Shown in pieces: positions 38,803 to 52,315 of a stretch of 64,000 nucleotides of DNA. Source of the stretch: Dirofilaria immitis (Eukaryota > Nematoda > Chromadorea > Rhabditida > Onchocercidae); NCBI GenBank assembly GCA_024305405.1, contig JAKNDB010000107.1, positions 3,952,501-4,016,500 on the forward strand, written 5' to 3'. Numbering within the stretch: position 1 is the first letter of the stretch; every line of letters starts with the position of its first letter. The position numbers and the translations under genes were made by a program. Below the pieces are notes generated by a model, which was not told where the DNA came from, did not search any database, and saw nothing but the letters and a program-made list of their open reading frames with translations.

Positions 38803-38871
38803 TTATTATTATTATCAGTATTATTGTTAATAATAATAATAATAATAATAATTTTATTATCAGTATTATTG

Positions 38872-38927
<56 letters not shown>

Positions 38928-38928
38928 G
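38803..38928. repeat. ATT/AAT microsatellite with long perfect hairpin
   Basis: A 45-base duplicated unit (TTATTATCAGTATTATTGTT plus an AAT run, at 38,809 and 38,854) is followed by (AAT)n at about 38,873-38,897, directly abutting (ATT)n at about 38,898-38,927. The last two can fold on each other as one perfect stem. Confidence 0.9.
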
Positions 38929-39464
38929 CTATCATTATCAATAATTTCTACGCTATCACAGCTATGCTATTAATGAAGGTAATAATAACAACTGATAAAA
39001 ATTTTAGCGAACGATGATAAAGTTGTTTTTAATAATAGTAATGTTGTTGATAATAATTCAAACAATCAGCAAGCGATCGAAAAAAATCATCGTTGCCTCT
39101 CGATAAAAGCATTAATCAATAAAATATCAGAAACAGATTTATCATAGAATAACTACTTGAATGTTCTTATCTCCAACACAATTTTTATTACTATGGTTAA
39201 AATTAGAAATAGAACCAATATGTATGGTACATCAATCATTTAAAGATTCTTTAATTTCATATTTTTCATTCACTTAAAAATTATGATAATCAATGTTAAC
39301 GAAGACAACGTTGATAATATTGGCGATGTTGCATAAATCTTCTGTCGATTTTTTAATTTCAAATTTTCTATCGATTTTCAAGTTCGTATTAAAAGTATCA
39401 AAAAGTATCTGGCCATTTAAACGGATATTAGTACAAAATGGCATGTCTGGAATATCTGAAGCAA

Positions 39465-39805
39465 ATATTCATGCAAGTAATCTCGAACGTTGTACTTTTG
39501 CAATTCTACCACAATTTGCAATGGTAACTTTATGCAAGTAGTAAAATGAATGCATAGACTGCAGTAAAATGCAAGCAATAAAATAACTATGGAAACATTC
39601 ATTTGTCAATAAAGATGCATTTGTTAACTCCATATAAACAAACATATACTGCAATCTTTAAGCATGCAGTTGCATCAAGTAGCATGCATGCTGCATTTAT
39701 CAATACTGAGAGCTCTTATCAATACTTATATAGAAAAAAATTTACCTATGAGCATATTCCTTAATGCATGCAATTGGCATGCAGCTTGAAAAGTGCATGT
39801 TCATA
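39465..39805. promoter_or_regulatory. TGCA / GCATGC-rich cluster 5' of the astacin gene
   Basis: About 18 TGCA tetramers in 340 bases, including GCATGC hexamers near 39,663, 39,682, 39,686, 39,765 and 39,777. This is far denser than the surrounding DNA. It lies 2.6-2.9 kb upstream of the astacin start. A role as an enhancer is a guess. Confidence 0.3.
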
Positions 39806-41342
39806 TCGAAGTTCACGTGTACATAAATTTATAGATAATAGATCAGTACAGATAGGTACAATTATCATATCTACACGCAATAATTTAAACGTCATTATAT
39901 GGCAACAAATATTTCATAAATAAAAATTTTAATTAGATAGTGCAAATTTAATGCGAATGGACTACGTCAATATTTACGTGATTAAGACGAGGGTATAAAA
40001 TACTTCTTGCATCGCTACGTAATGTTTACGTTAATAATTTACTTGATTGATTGTTTCATTCAAAAATAAGCAAAATATAATTTTGCATATTTTTGTTGAA
40101 ATTCAATTTATGAAAATATTGATTTAAAAATTTTTTAAAAAAAGTTTTCAAACATTGAATAATCATATCCTATGTTAGAAAATTTTCATTTCATTTTCAA
40201 GTTATTCATTTTATTTCGATTTATTATGTTTATAAACTTTATACATTTTGCATTAATTAGTCAAATTTGTTCCATTAAGAATTCTATAGAAGAAGAAAAA
40301 TTAATTAATTAATCATTCGTACATTCATGATTGGTAATTAGTTTTACCTGTAAAAGGTAAGCATGAAAATTACAAATATTGGTAACAATGATAATGTAAT
40401 TAGCTGATAATAATGATAGTGGTGACGATATAAGCAATTTTTTAAAATAATTATTCCTGAGTTTATCACTACTAAATTGATATGATAGCTTGATCTATAT
40501 TATCTGTATCTATGTCTTTTGTTTTGAGATAAATTTGAATTTATCATTATCCTGGAAGTTTCTCAATTTTTGTTCAGTTTAAGCTTTTATGTTTATCCTC
40601 ATGTTTTTTCTTTTCTTAAAAACAACAATTATAAATATTAATTACAAGCAATAATTATACACTAATTATTGTGAAATGTTAATTATTCATTCGAGAAAAG
40701 GTTAAGAAAATAAAAATAAACTTTCGATTTTAGAAACTTATCTATGCATATGTATAATGTATATTATCAAATTGTAGCAATGAAAATTTTTAAATATTTA
40801 TTGATTTTATTTACTTAAAATGATTAGAGGATATGATAAATAATAATGATGATACTTACCATCATTTTGATTATGACAGTTATGATATTTAACCTGATAA
40901 TAATAATGATGATATTTACTATCAATTCAATAATATGATAATGATATATTTGCCATCATTTTATGGATAAAATGAAATCAACAATAAAGGAAATTCTAAT
41001 GTACAAATAAATAACGCCTACATGGAAATGACAGTGAAAAAAATTGGCGTAAACAAACCAAAGAGTGTAAACAGGAAAATGTGTTGACATATATATATAT
41101 CATATAATGACTGCTATCGATTATAATTATCATCTTATCAAATATTATCATTATATTGTCGAATACTATTATTTTATTATTTGGTATGCTCATATTGTTA
41201 ATGTTATTATTATTTAAGGCGTAAAATTGTTATTTTATTAAGTAAAATTATTATTTATCAAATAATTGTTATTTTATATCAAAATAATGGCTAATTGCAA
41301 TGATTATATCATGAAATGCAATCAGTTTATTATCAATTTTAA

Positions 41343-41346
<4 letters not shown>

Positions 41347-41398
<52 letters not shown>
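41347..41398. repeat. (TA)n microsatellite
   Basis: About 25 uninterrupted TA units. A - strand open frame here reads a Tyr-Ile repeat and is an artefact of this tract. Confidence 0.97.
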
Positions 41399-41402
<4 letters not shown>

Positions 41403-43037
41403 ATGCAGAAATCTTTAAAAATAAAACGAAGTAGTAGAGAAAGGATGAAATTAAAAATAAATTTAAATAAAAATTAATAATATAATTTGATGCTATCAAC
41501 ATTATACATGCTGTTTCATTCCTTTTCTATTTTCTATAAAATTTTCTCATATAAAAAATTTTTTGCCACAAAAAAGAAAACTAAATTGTCAATTTTTTTC
41601 TTTTTTTTGTTACAATAAAATGGAAGGAAATTTTTATAATATTTAAATGGGAAATTTTATTAAAAAAACAATATCATCAAATGTAATATTTATTTTATTT
41701 GATTTTTTTCATATTTTATTTTATTAATTTTTACATAATTACTTATCATTTAATTTTCTAATTTTAAATTATTATAATTAAGTAATATTGATAATATTTT
41801 GATGATGCTTTTGTGAATAGTTCAAATGACAGCAAATAGTTTACTTAGTATCAGTAATTTTAATTCAAAACAAAATTTTCAAAGAAAAAGCTAAAATAGA
41901 ATTTGATTATAATTATTATATTTTTATCCAGTAAATGTAGAAATTAATCGAAAGAATTTTAACATATTACTTATCAGTCTTGAAATAGTTTATCAATAAA
42001 AAATTATTAAAATATTTATTGAAAAAAATCCTTAAAATATTTATTTGCAAAACAGAATGAGTTCAATAAAAAGAAAGAAAAAGCTTCTTAAAATGAAGCA
42101 AAATTTTTATCAAATTTAATTAATTTTATTAATTAATTTTAGCAGCACTTTTCTTTAATATTATCGCGCATTGCTATAAATAGCTCATGTTGTTTTAGCT
42201 TATCAAAAATATTTTTTCGGATTTTCTTCCAGTAATTTCTTCCCGTCATCATTATTGCTCAATTTATAAATATTAATTCATACTATAACTTTTATAATTG
42301 AATAAAAAATATGTATATATGTTAATTTATCAAATTATTTTTTAAATGAAGCAAAGAAAAAAAATAAGAGAATGATAAATTAAAAAAGAAAAATTAATTA
42401 AAATTTAATTATCAAATTATCTTTCTAACATTTTTATTGACATTTATCAAACGATATACAAACCAGTTACTGCCATCATTTCAAATGACCTTGTCAAAGG
42501 TTAATGAAATTTTTTTTCTATTTTTCTTAATTCGTCGAAAAATATGTTAAATCATTTGTTATCATTTAATCGAGCACTTTTATTTGAAGAACACTTATGT
42601 TTCAATTGATTTTCAATTCATTAAAAATCAATTGACAATTTCATCTTCCTTTCATTTTCATTTTACTTTTTTATATTTCTTATTTTTGAATTTTAAACAT
42701 AATTTTGCTATAAATGTATCTTAAAAATTATGTATATGAATAAGTAATAATCAGTCAAAAAGATAATAATTTCTTTTTTATTTTGCATTAACTAATTATG
42801 GTTTTTTATATATATAAATTTAAAAATTTTATTCATAAGAATTCGAACGATCAAATTTTAAATTAAAAGTTTAATTAATAAGTTTTGTTATATAAATCGA
42901 CTGATTATTAATTATTCATATACATAAATTTAAGATACATTTATTTATAAAGATTAGTTAATAAGAAGTAAATAATGAAAAACATATAACGAATATTTCT
43001 TTGCATTAAAAAAGGAAAAAAAATAGGAGTTATTTAG

Positions 43038-43086
43038 CGTACGTCTAGCGAAAATATACCACGTACGTTGTATAGATTACGTACGT
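43038..43086. promoter_or_regulatory. Three CGTACGT palindromic motifs
   Basis: GCGTACGTC, CACGTACGTTG and TTACGTACGTTA occur within 50 bases in otherwise AT-rich DNA with few CG dinucleotides. Spacing between motif centres is about 22 and 18 bases. Could be a binding-site cluster or a decayed tandem repeat. Confidence 0.3.
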
Positions 43087-44689
43087 TATCATCAATTAAT
43101 AAAGTTGAAATAATATAAAAATAATTATTTAAATTATTAAATCGACCATACAAAATGATTTAAATAAAACTTTTGCAATATTTTATCTATAATTTTACTT
43201 TTTTTTTATATAATGTATCCGTTAAGTTGATTATTCCGTTAAAAATTCTTTTTTAATTTTTATAAAGTCAAATCTTTTTTTCATTCTCGAAGAATGGAAT
43301 AATTTATTTAAATAAGAATTATTTATGTACTGACTTATCGAAATATTTTACAGCAATTTTGGAGAAAGGAATAGAAATCAGAAGTAATTCGAATTTATGA
43401 TATTTGTTGATGAAAAATTAAATTCATTTATTTCTGCAAAATAAGTGAGAAAATAAATTATTCTAATGAAAGATTAGGAGGAAATATATTTTCTCATTTT
43501 CAACAATTTCAATTTTTAATTCCAATTTTTTTGAAATGTACTTCTTCCTAAACTTTGACATTATTTATTAATTTAATTTTGTTTCTTCTGCTTTATTATT
43601 TATAATTTTAATACCGATCCTTATTCTTTCTTTTTTTTTTCATCTTCAAACAATAGAATAATTTATTTTTAAATGAAAAATATATAAATAATTAATTTAT
43701 CAGAAATTGATTAATTGATTAAATCAAAGAAAATGTGAAATTTTTCGTCTAAAAAATTCATTTATGCATTCTTTTATATTAAATTTTAGTATAATTTATC
43801 ATTTAAAAATATGTTATTATTAATGAATTTTACTCAAAAATTTTTTATTGCTACTTTTATTAATTTAAATAATTTTTTGAGAATTTTGTTAGAACATATA
43901 TTCAATAATATTTGTTGTTAAATGGTCAGATGAACAGAGTGATAAGATAAGCAATATTTGATGAATTAATATATTTTGTTAATTACCTGAATTTCAAAGT
44001 AAAACTTAAATTTTTTTAGTATTTTTTTATAAAAATTGGGTTAAACCATTCCGATGCCAATATAAAAGGTTTGTTTTGGCAGCAGTTGCCTTGTGTCCAT
44101 AATTATTCAACAATTTAATCAACGTTTTCACGTTTTTTCTAAATCATGCAGATAATACTTTCCATCGTTTTCACGTTTTCACGTAATTGCTTTATATTTT
44201 CACTTTTTTTCGAGACTGGCTTATTATTAGAAACAATTTCTTATTACAAACACTCTATATCACTCTGTTCTTCTCAATCACCATTAACTATTATTGTGGC
44301 AATAAATGCGAATAATTTCTTCTCTTTCTATGCAAATATTCTTTGCTGATACAATAAGCGAATATTTGCATATAATAAAATGAATAATTTTATGCAACTA
44401 TTATTATTTGTCATTTAAAGATAAGTTAGAAAATATATATAAGAAATAATTAAATTAAAAAACTGAAAAGATTTGAATTAAAATTGGAATTGGAAGTGAG
44501 AAGAATATGAGTAATGAATTAAAATTTAATTATTATATTTACTGATATCTAATATGCATCTTTATGTTCCATTGGGAATAGTTAATTTGCTATCTATTTT
44601 GTTTACATCATGATGATGACTAATTATATTGTTTATTTGTTGATATAAGGATGAAATATAAAACGGATTATGCATTGATTCTGGGATGT

Positions 44690-44840
44690 AAGATTACAGA
44701 AATTCATGTTAACAACACTAATAATGTAATTGTAATAGTATTAATAACAATAGCAATAATAATAGTAGTAATAATAATGAAAATTAATTGTAATAATAAC
44801 AACAATAATAATAATAATGATAACAATAATAATAATGAAT
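44690..44840. repeat. AAT/AAC-type imperfect microsatellite
   Basis: Imperfect AATAAT/AACAAT units; the + strand frame reads an Asn-rich run and should not be annotated as a gene. Confidence 0.85.
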
Positions 44841-45394
44841 ACTAGTTACAATGATATTAATAGTAATTGTATCAATATTTGTTTTTTTCATGCTTTTAGA
44901 TTTTAACGCAAAGAAATCATTAAAGTTTGAATTCTACCTTTTTCTTTTAAATTTTTTTGATAACGTCGATAACAATAGCTTTACTAACAATTTCTAATCC
45001 TTATTAAACATCTCATATCATCATCATTATTATTATCATCATCATCATTATTATCATTGAATAATAATTACCAGCTATTTAAGTGATTATTAGTACAAAA
45101 CTAATGATTTTTTATTGTAATTCTTTGTTTTCCATATAATTTATAAAATTAAAAATTGTTTTAAAAAATTTTAAATAGTAATATCTTATAGTTGGTAATT
45201 ATTCAAGTCGTTATATATATTATGATAGTGATAATTTTGACGACATATTGTTATTGTGATAATGATAATTTTAACGACAGTGATAATGATTATCGATTAA
45301 TTATAGTGGATTAATGGAAAATTTTTTCGTCAATATTCATGCTTTTAACAATGATTAAAGATGTCTTAGACGATGATATTTTGTGGTGATAATA

Positions 45395-45476
45395 ATGATG
45401 AATGAATGGATGATGATGGTGATAATGATAATGATGATGATGATGGTGATAATGATAATGATGATGGTGATGATAT
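45395..45476. repeat. ATGATG / GATAAT minisatellite
   Basis: Repeated GATGATGGTGATAATGATAAT units of about 24-30 bases, three imperfect copies. Confidence 0.85.
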
Positions 45477-48175
45477 GAAATGTTTAACAAGAATTAGAAA
45501 TTGTTAGTAAAGTTATTGTTATCAATGTTATCAAAAAGAAAAAGATTAAAAGAAAAAGGCACAATTCAAATTTTAATGATTTCTTTCATTAAAGTCTAAA
45601 AGTATGAAAAAAATAAATATTGATAGCCTTTACGCCAAAAAATCAAGTAAATGACGTTTATACGCCAAAAACAAGAAATGTAAATAATGTGTGAGACGCA
45701 GATCTCGCCAATACACGTTCGTAAAAAGAATAATAAATGATACAGACGTGGCGTCAAAAAAAGGCACTGTTTTTTTTCAAATATTTTATTTATACTTCTT
45801 TTTTTTTGCTACTACGACATTTTTATTTCACTTACTTTATTTAACTAATTAATTAATTTGTCGCAATTAGATGAATGCGTAGAACATACGCGTGCACACA
45901 GACATACGCACGCATAAATTCATGAAAACGTGAGCTCATTTACGTGCTCTTATCCATTCAGTTAGACCATTACTTATACTTTCAAGCGGTTATTTATCAT
46001 TCCTTTTCATTTTTGGTCACCTTCTTGCCTGATTATAATTCTTATCATATCAATACTTATCATCATTTTATTCAATAACAATAATAAGACAATAATAATA
46101 ATAACAATAATAGCATTGGAAATTAATGAAATTTCAATTCTAAATTCCATTCTATCATTGTAGATCAATCATTTTTCAATACGATAAAATGTATGTTCCA
46201 AATAATTCATTCTAATATTATACGAAAAGTATTATCATTTATTCTTAGAGTGTAATATCAATGATTTATGTTATCATTTATGAAAATCATTTCATCTTTG
46301 AGTCAATAATTATTTACATTTTTGAAAGTTGCAATTTTATTCAATAATTTAATTTTCTTAATGACAAAGTTTTTCCATTTCAGCTAGAATTATTTATCTA
46401 TTTCACCGTTGATTTTGCTTAATTTAACAAAAATTTAAGAAATATTTCAATGAGGAAATGATAAATTTACATGTAATTAAATACTTAATTTTAAATGCAA
46501 AATATTCTTAATTTATTTGCATTTAAACTTTAACAAATACTAAAAATTGTTTTCTAAAATACAATCAACTTATCATAAATATTTATTGATGTTAATGCGT
46601 TTTGAAATTAAAAACTTATTGGAATTTAAACTAAATTCAGTTAATATGAATTGATTAAAACATCAAAATATTTGTTAATATTATTAATTCTAATATATTT
46701 TTGAAAATCAATTAAATAACTATCAGTCATTTTATTCTGATTAAAATTTTTTAGTTCAGCTTTTTTAAACTGAACGAAATTATCAATATGCGGTAATGAG
46801 AATATTAATTAATATATCAATTAATTGATAAAATTAGAATAATTCATAAATTATTTAATAAGAATTTATAAATATTATCGTCTATTATGTATACATAAAT
46901 ACATTTTAGTACAAAAAAAATTTATTTGAACAATATTGCTAATTAAATAAAAATTTAAAGAGCAAAATTTTTTAAATTAACGAAATGTATGGATTAATTG
47001 ATAAACTATAGCAATATTTAGAAGAATTGATAATTTTGAATAAAATTGCAAAATAGCATAAGGAATTGAATAGGATGTGGTGAAAGTAATTTATATCAGT
47101 TCATATTTAAATTATGATAAGAAATTAATTATTAAACAATAGAGATGAATAATTTGATATGAATACAAAACAAATTATGATATATGATATGAATGAATTG
47201 TCCGTGACAATTTAACTGATGTGATTTGAATTTTTTTTTATTTTTAAACCTGGTGAATTTCTCAACTATCCTTCAAATCATCATTTTTCATGTTTTATTG
47301 ATAACTTATTCACGCATATGAGTAAATTCTTAAATTACAGAAATTCAAAAATGATTACAGCATAATTCGATGTTTATTTTTAAAAATTAAGTTTGCTTAT
47401 AAATAAAATAATCGAATTGTTAATATCTGATTGATTGCCGATTTTTTAAATTATATTCCGTTTTGTGATTCTTTTAAAAAAAAATGTATGCTATCAAAAT
47501 TATTTAAATTGTTGAAGCAAAAAAAATTTATGAAATTACTAAAATATCTTTTCTTTTTAATTGGATTACTTTAGTGCCAGAAAATTAAACTAAAATTGTT
47601 AAAATAAAAAATTATTTAAATTCCTCAGATTTGATCCTTTCGAAATTAAACTGATTTTACTATTTAATTATAATTAATTCGCTAATTTTCTGTTAAATTT
47701 ATTTTAGATTCTTTCAGTCGTTACCTTATCTTATCTTATCAAATGTTATTTTAATTCAAATTTTAATTAACTGAATGGATAAGCGAGAAGAGATGATTTT
47801 CGTATCTTCTAATTGACTAAAATTTACTTTTAATTATAACTACTAAATCATTTCTGCCTTCTTTAATCATTTTACTACAAAATTATTCCAGTCATTTCTA
47901 TTGTTCTGTTAATAGGATTTTATTATTAGTCCCTTTTACTTGAATAAAAGAAAAAGTTTATGTATTCGCATTTTCATCAAGAAGACAATTTAACTGACAA
48001 TAATCAAAAAGTTGGATAATTAAAAAAAAAAAAGAGAAAACAAGATTCTAAAAATAGAACGATCAAAAAAATACATTCCGATGATTGTACAGTCAAAAGA
48101 AAAAAGCGAAGAGATTCTGAAAATTGAATAATAAAAATAAAGTAAATGCTAATTTCAAATCGAATAAAAATCGAT

Positions 48176-48401
48176 ATGGTGGATGAAATCGTGGCGCATA
48201 GAATTTACGTTTGAAGCACTTTTAACTCTTTCTTTTCAGAAAGCTATCGATGATAATTTGGATACGGTATTCGATCAGGCCACTCTAATATTGCCGGTTT
48301 TTAAAAGAAAATATTTAGAAGAATTGATAATTGTTGGTAGTATTAAGAAATTAAAAAAGATGTTAGGAAGAAGAAGTGAAAGAGAATTTATAAATATTTA
48401 G
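48176..48401 (+). CDS. Short candidate gene, unrecognised (64-72 aa)
   Basis: Not recognised. A strong TTTCTTTTCAG acceptor is followed by an open exon 48,240-48,401 ending in TAG and encoding a charged, well-mixed peptide (KAIDDNLDTVFDQATLILPV, then a Lys/Arg-rich tail including KKLKKMLGRRSERE). Two 5' ends are possible. Either MVDEIVAHRIY (48,176-48,208) is joined across a 31-nt intron beginning GTTTGA, giving about 64 aa, or an unspliced frame starts at 48,183, giving 72 aa. An AATAAA lies at 48,505-48,510. It may instead be the last exon of a gene whose other exons were not seen. Confidence 0.4.
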
Positions 48402-48504
48402 TATGTATTGCGATGAATTTTCAATTTTAATTGGGCCGCATTTTGTCACCCATTTTTCTAATTATTAGGAACTTTTAATTTAATTAACTGTTATTTTATT
48501 CACC

Positions 48505-48510
48505 AATAAA
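48505..48510 (+). terminator. Candidate polyadenylation signal AATAAA
   Basis: About 104 bases past the TAG of the short candidate gene. Weak evidence alone. Confidence 0.3.
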
Positions 48511-49676
48511 ATCAATTACAAATTTTTAAATTCTGAAAATCTCTCAAAAATTAGAATAAAAAGAACAGGGAAAGGGTTGATATAAATGTTCCTTATACTT
48601 GATATGAATTTTTCGAGATATCAAATTTTTATAATTTACTAAGTTAATATTAAGTTTTAAAAATAACCACTAATTTGTATGAAAATGTTCAAAATTTACT
48701 AAAAACTTTTTTGTGCAAAAAATTTTATTTTATTTTTTTAAGATTGTGTTTTGAGAAAAATATAGGGTTTGCATTCTGAAATATCCCGATAAGTATCTTA
48801 TTTTTTTAATGGATTCGAAATAATTGGTTTTATAGTATTACCTAAATTAACCTGCCGAAAAAACTGAAGTGCTTTCTTTTTTAGAAAAAGAGTCCTTTTA
48901 TTTTCAAATTATATTTTTATGAGCCTACTAATGGGATTGAAATTATACGGTAATAAGTAACCCTATAATCTATGTGAAATTTATCATCAAAAAAAAATAA
49001 CTAACGCCTACTAGAATTCTATTCTTTTTCTTTATTTTTTTTGAATCTCATAAAATTTGGAATTCTTTTTGTGTTAAGTAGTTTTACAGCATCAGTAAAT
49101 AAACTTGGAATGGATGTCAATCGGATAGAATAAATACATACAATTGTATCTCATTAACACACTTTTTATAAAATTCGCATATTAGTTGCTCACAAATACT
49201 TTTATCCATTTCACTTCTGTCACTTTGATTCATTTGAATATATTGTCAAACCAGATTGAAGTAACTTTATTTATTATGTTTTAATTATAACAAATTATTT
49301 GTTATAGTATAATTTGTTCTTAATTATTCTTCAATTGTTTGAATAGTATGTAGTATGATTTTTAAATGTTAGTAAAATAACAAAAACATATCTTTCGTTT
49401 TTCTCCTAAAATATCATAATTAATGATATATTATATAAATGAGATGTTATTAATATAAGAAAATGAGAAGTAAAAGAAAATAATTGAACTTATCATATAA
49501 ATCAAATATTCTAGGACAACATTAAATTATAAAAATTTAAATTTATTTATTTTTATAATAAAATAAATTTGTCCTTGGCCTGATAGTGAAGGTCATTTTG
49601 CTTTCCTTCTTGTTATCATGATATCTTTCTAAATTTTATATCAAAATGCATTATTTTGGGCGAAAACTTGAACTTA

Positions 49677-49709
49677 ATTTTTAGCAAAAATTGAATTTTT
49701 GCTAAAAAT
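49677..49709. repeat. Perfect 14-bp inverted repeat (hairpin)
   Basis: ATTTTTAGCAAAAA at 49,677-49,690 and its exact reverse complement TTTTTGCTAAAAAT at 49,696-49,709, with a 5-base loop. Confidence 0.85.
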
Positions 49710-52069
49710 AAAAAAATCAAACAAAAGTTTAATGATTTGCATTGGCAGAAATATTTAATTTGTATAATTGTGCATTAAAAATGATTGGATAATATTTTGT
49801 TTATCACTTTTTTGTATATATTTTCTAAGATATCCGAAATTATTTTTGACACACATAAAATTAATTACAAAAATTTTTTTAAATATTATTAATATTATAT
49901 TTCTTTAATTATTTCTTTCCTTTCCTCGTCTTTTTTTTTAAAAATTATCCCAAATATATTATTACTTTAATTTTCTTTTATTTTTTCGTTTTCATTTCTC
50001 ATTTATATTTATGTTTTGCCATCTCACTTTTACCATTTTTTAATTTTTATAATTTATAAGGTTTCGTAATATTATTTTATAAAATTTTCGCAATAAAATT
50101 ATTTAATTGTTCTAATTTATTTCCTTTTTTGTCGTTGAAGTTTAATTAAGTGTTTCGGACAAGTGATATTCTGAAAAACGCATGTTCCGGAAGTATGGAA
50201 ATTCATGATCAATTGATAATATCATTATTTCTTCTATTATGAAGCAACTGATATCAAAATAATCATGATAACGAATCACCAGAAGCAATGTAATAATTTC
50301 GAAAGATGGTTGCAATTCAATGGTATACTTTTATATTATTATTTAATATTTTTAATTATTTATATTTCATATTAATCTATTTTGTTCATTGCATAACAGA
50401 TATTGTGATTATGAAGCAAATCATACATTTTCATTATCCTTTTATAATATTTCATTTTTTTAATTTGAAATATTTTAATATTAATTATGCTTGAAAAATA
50501 TATTTTAAATAAGTTTATATTAAACAAAAAACCTTTTTTTTTAAATATTCTTTGTGTGTGTGTGTGAAGGAAGCGAATTAATAAAATATAAAATATATCC
50601 TTAAATGTTTTTAAATTTAATACATATGAATATAATATATCTATCACATTTTTGTTTTTCTATTGATTTTATGACTGTATTACTGAAGATAAGATGAATT
50701 CAAGACTTTTATTATCATTTATTATCATTGCTATCACTGTTAAATACATAATATATCATTGATTTATATTTAATAACTTTAATTTAATTAGTAAAAAATA
50801 ATTTGAGTATAAGAATTTAGTCATTACAACACATTTATTGCTTTTTTTTCTTCTTTTTCTAAATATAAAAAGTGATAAATTGATATAAATTATTGAAAAA
50901 ATAAATTTTCATTTTTTAATTAATCAATTTTATGTAGCATCAACCAGTTCATAAATTCAAGGTTTGTGAAGTTTGATTTCTTAATCTTTTATTTCAAAAC
51001 ATTAGTAAATCATATTCATATCTTTTCTACTACTATTACAATCATAAATATAATTATTTTTTTATCGTACTTTGTTTTCATTATAATTTTATGATGATGA
51101 TGATAATGATGATGGATATAATAATAATAATGATATGATAAAAATTATGTTATAATAATAGTAGTAAAGGTTAGTTCCTTTCAATACTGTAATTTATGGT
51201 AATTATGTAATTCGAATGAGGTTTGAAGGTCAAAAGTTCATAAGAAATGAAAAAAATTTGCATATAGTATAATATAATATTATAAAATGCAAAAAGATAT
51301 GTTTGAGATATAATTTATAAAAATAAATTTGAGTTTTTATTATCTAGCTTTATTTACTACTAGCATAACGCTTTATTTTTTGATCCATCTGAGACATAAG
51401 ATGTAAAATTATGTATTTGAAAAACACATCGGAGGATCTGAGATTTAACATTTCGTTGAGTACGAATATGTAGTACTAATAAAACGTTTAAAAATAAATT
51501 TGCGGGACTTCATGACGTAAATGGCGTGAATCATGTATGTGGATTATCTGATCATTTTGCGGAAATGAATTTATTCAAGTTCAATATTAAAATGTATCAT
51601 GTAAATTAGATTAATTAATTATCTATTTAAATCATGATAATTATGTAGTATTTATCTTTTATGATCGTAAAATAAATACTCTTCGAAAATTAGTGATTTT
51701 GCTCATTCATATCACTCAACCAACTAATTCATCAACGTTACATTTTTATCATTTTAACAATAAGATGAGATAAATTGTAAAACTTTTATGAGTTGTTTAA
51801 ATAATTCTATCTCCATCTCTTTTTTCCAAAGTTTTAAATATTGAAAGGCAAATTTTGTAATAAATATATCATGAAAACTTAAAAATTCATAATATCTGAA
51901 TGTTAGAAGATGGAAATTTTAAAATAATTTTTATTACTGAAGCTTGATTAGAAGTTTCAACTCTGTTTCCTTAGTATAAATATTACTTTTACTATTATCA
52001 TAAATGTAATATGATTATCATAATATTCGTTATGACTGCTTATATTAGTGATAATGTTTGGTAAAAATG

Positions 52070-52315
52070 TTGCTGGTAATGGTAATAGTGATGTCGTTAA
52101 TAATAATAACGATAATGGTATAGTAATGATAGTGACGATGATAATGATAGTGAGAAGTGTAATAATGACTTGATGCTATTACTGATGGTGACAATCACTG
52201 TGATAGTGACGCCGTTTCTGGTGATGTTGATGATAGTGATAACGACGGCGATGATGAGGATGATAATAATGATGATGATGACGGTGACATTGGCAACGAT
52301 AATGGCTGTAATAAT
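52070..52315. repeat. Imperfect GATGAT / GATAGTGA repeats
   Basis: Imperfect triplet and hexamer repeats (GATGATGA, TGATAGTGA, AATAACGATAATGG). The - strand open frame through it is His/Arg-rich only because of the repeat. Confidence 0.75.

Larger units (their letters stand above)
36906..48175. other. Gene desert with repeats
   Basis: Roughly 11 kb with no exon I can support. Contains the astacin 5' flank, AAT/ATT and TA microsatellites, TGATAA/TTATCA-rich stretches, and two motif clusters listed separately. Short open frames (for example at 39,293-39,541, 44,146-44,349 and 44,651-44,845) have low-complexity or repeat-derived translations. Confidence 0.55.

Noticed and set aside
41269..41502. 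Tyr-Ile repeat open frame
   Set aside because: Product of the (TA)n tract.
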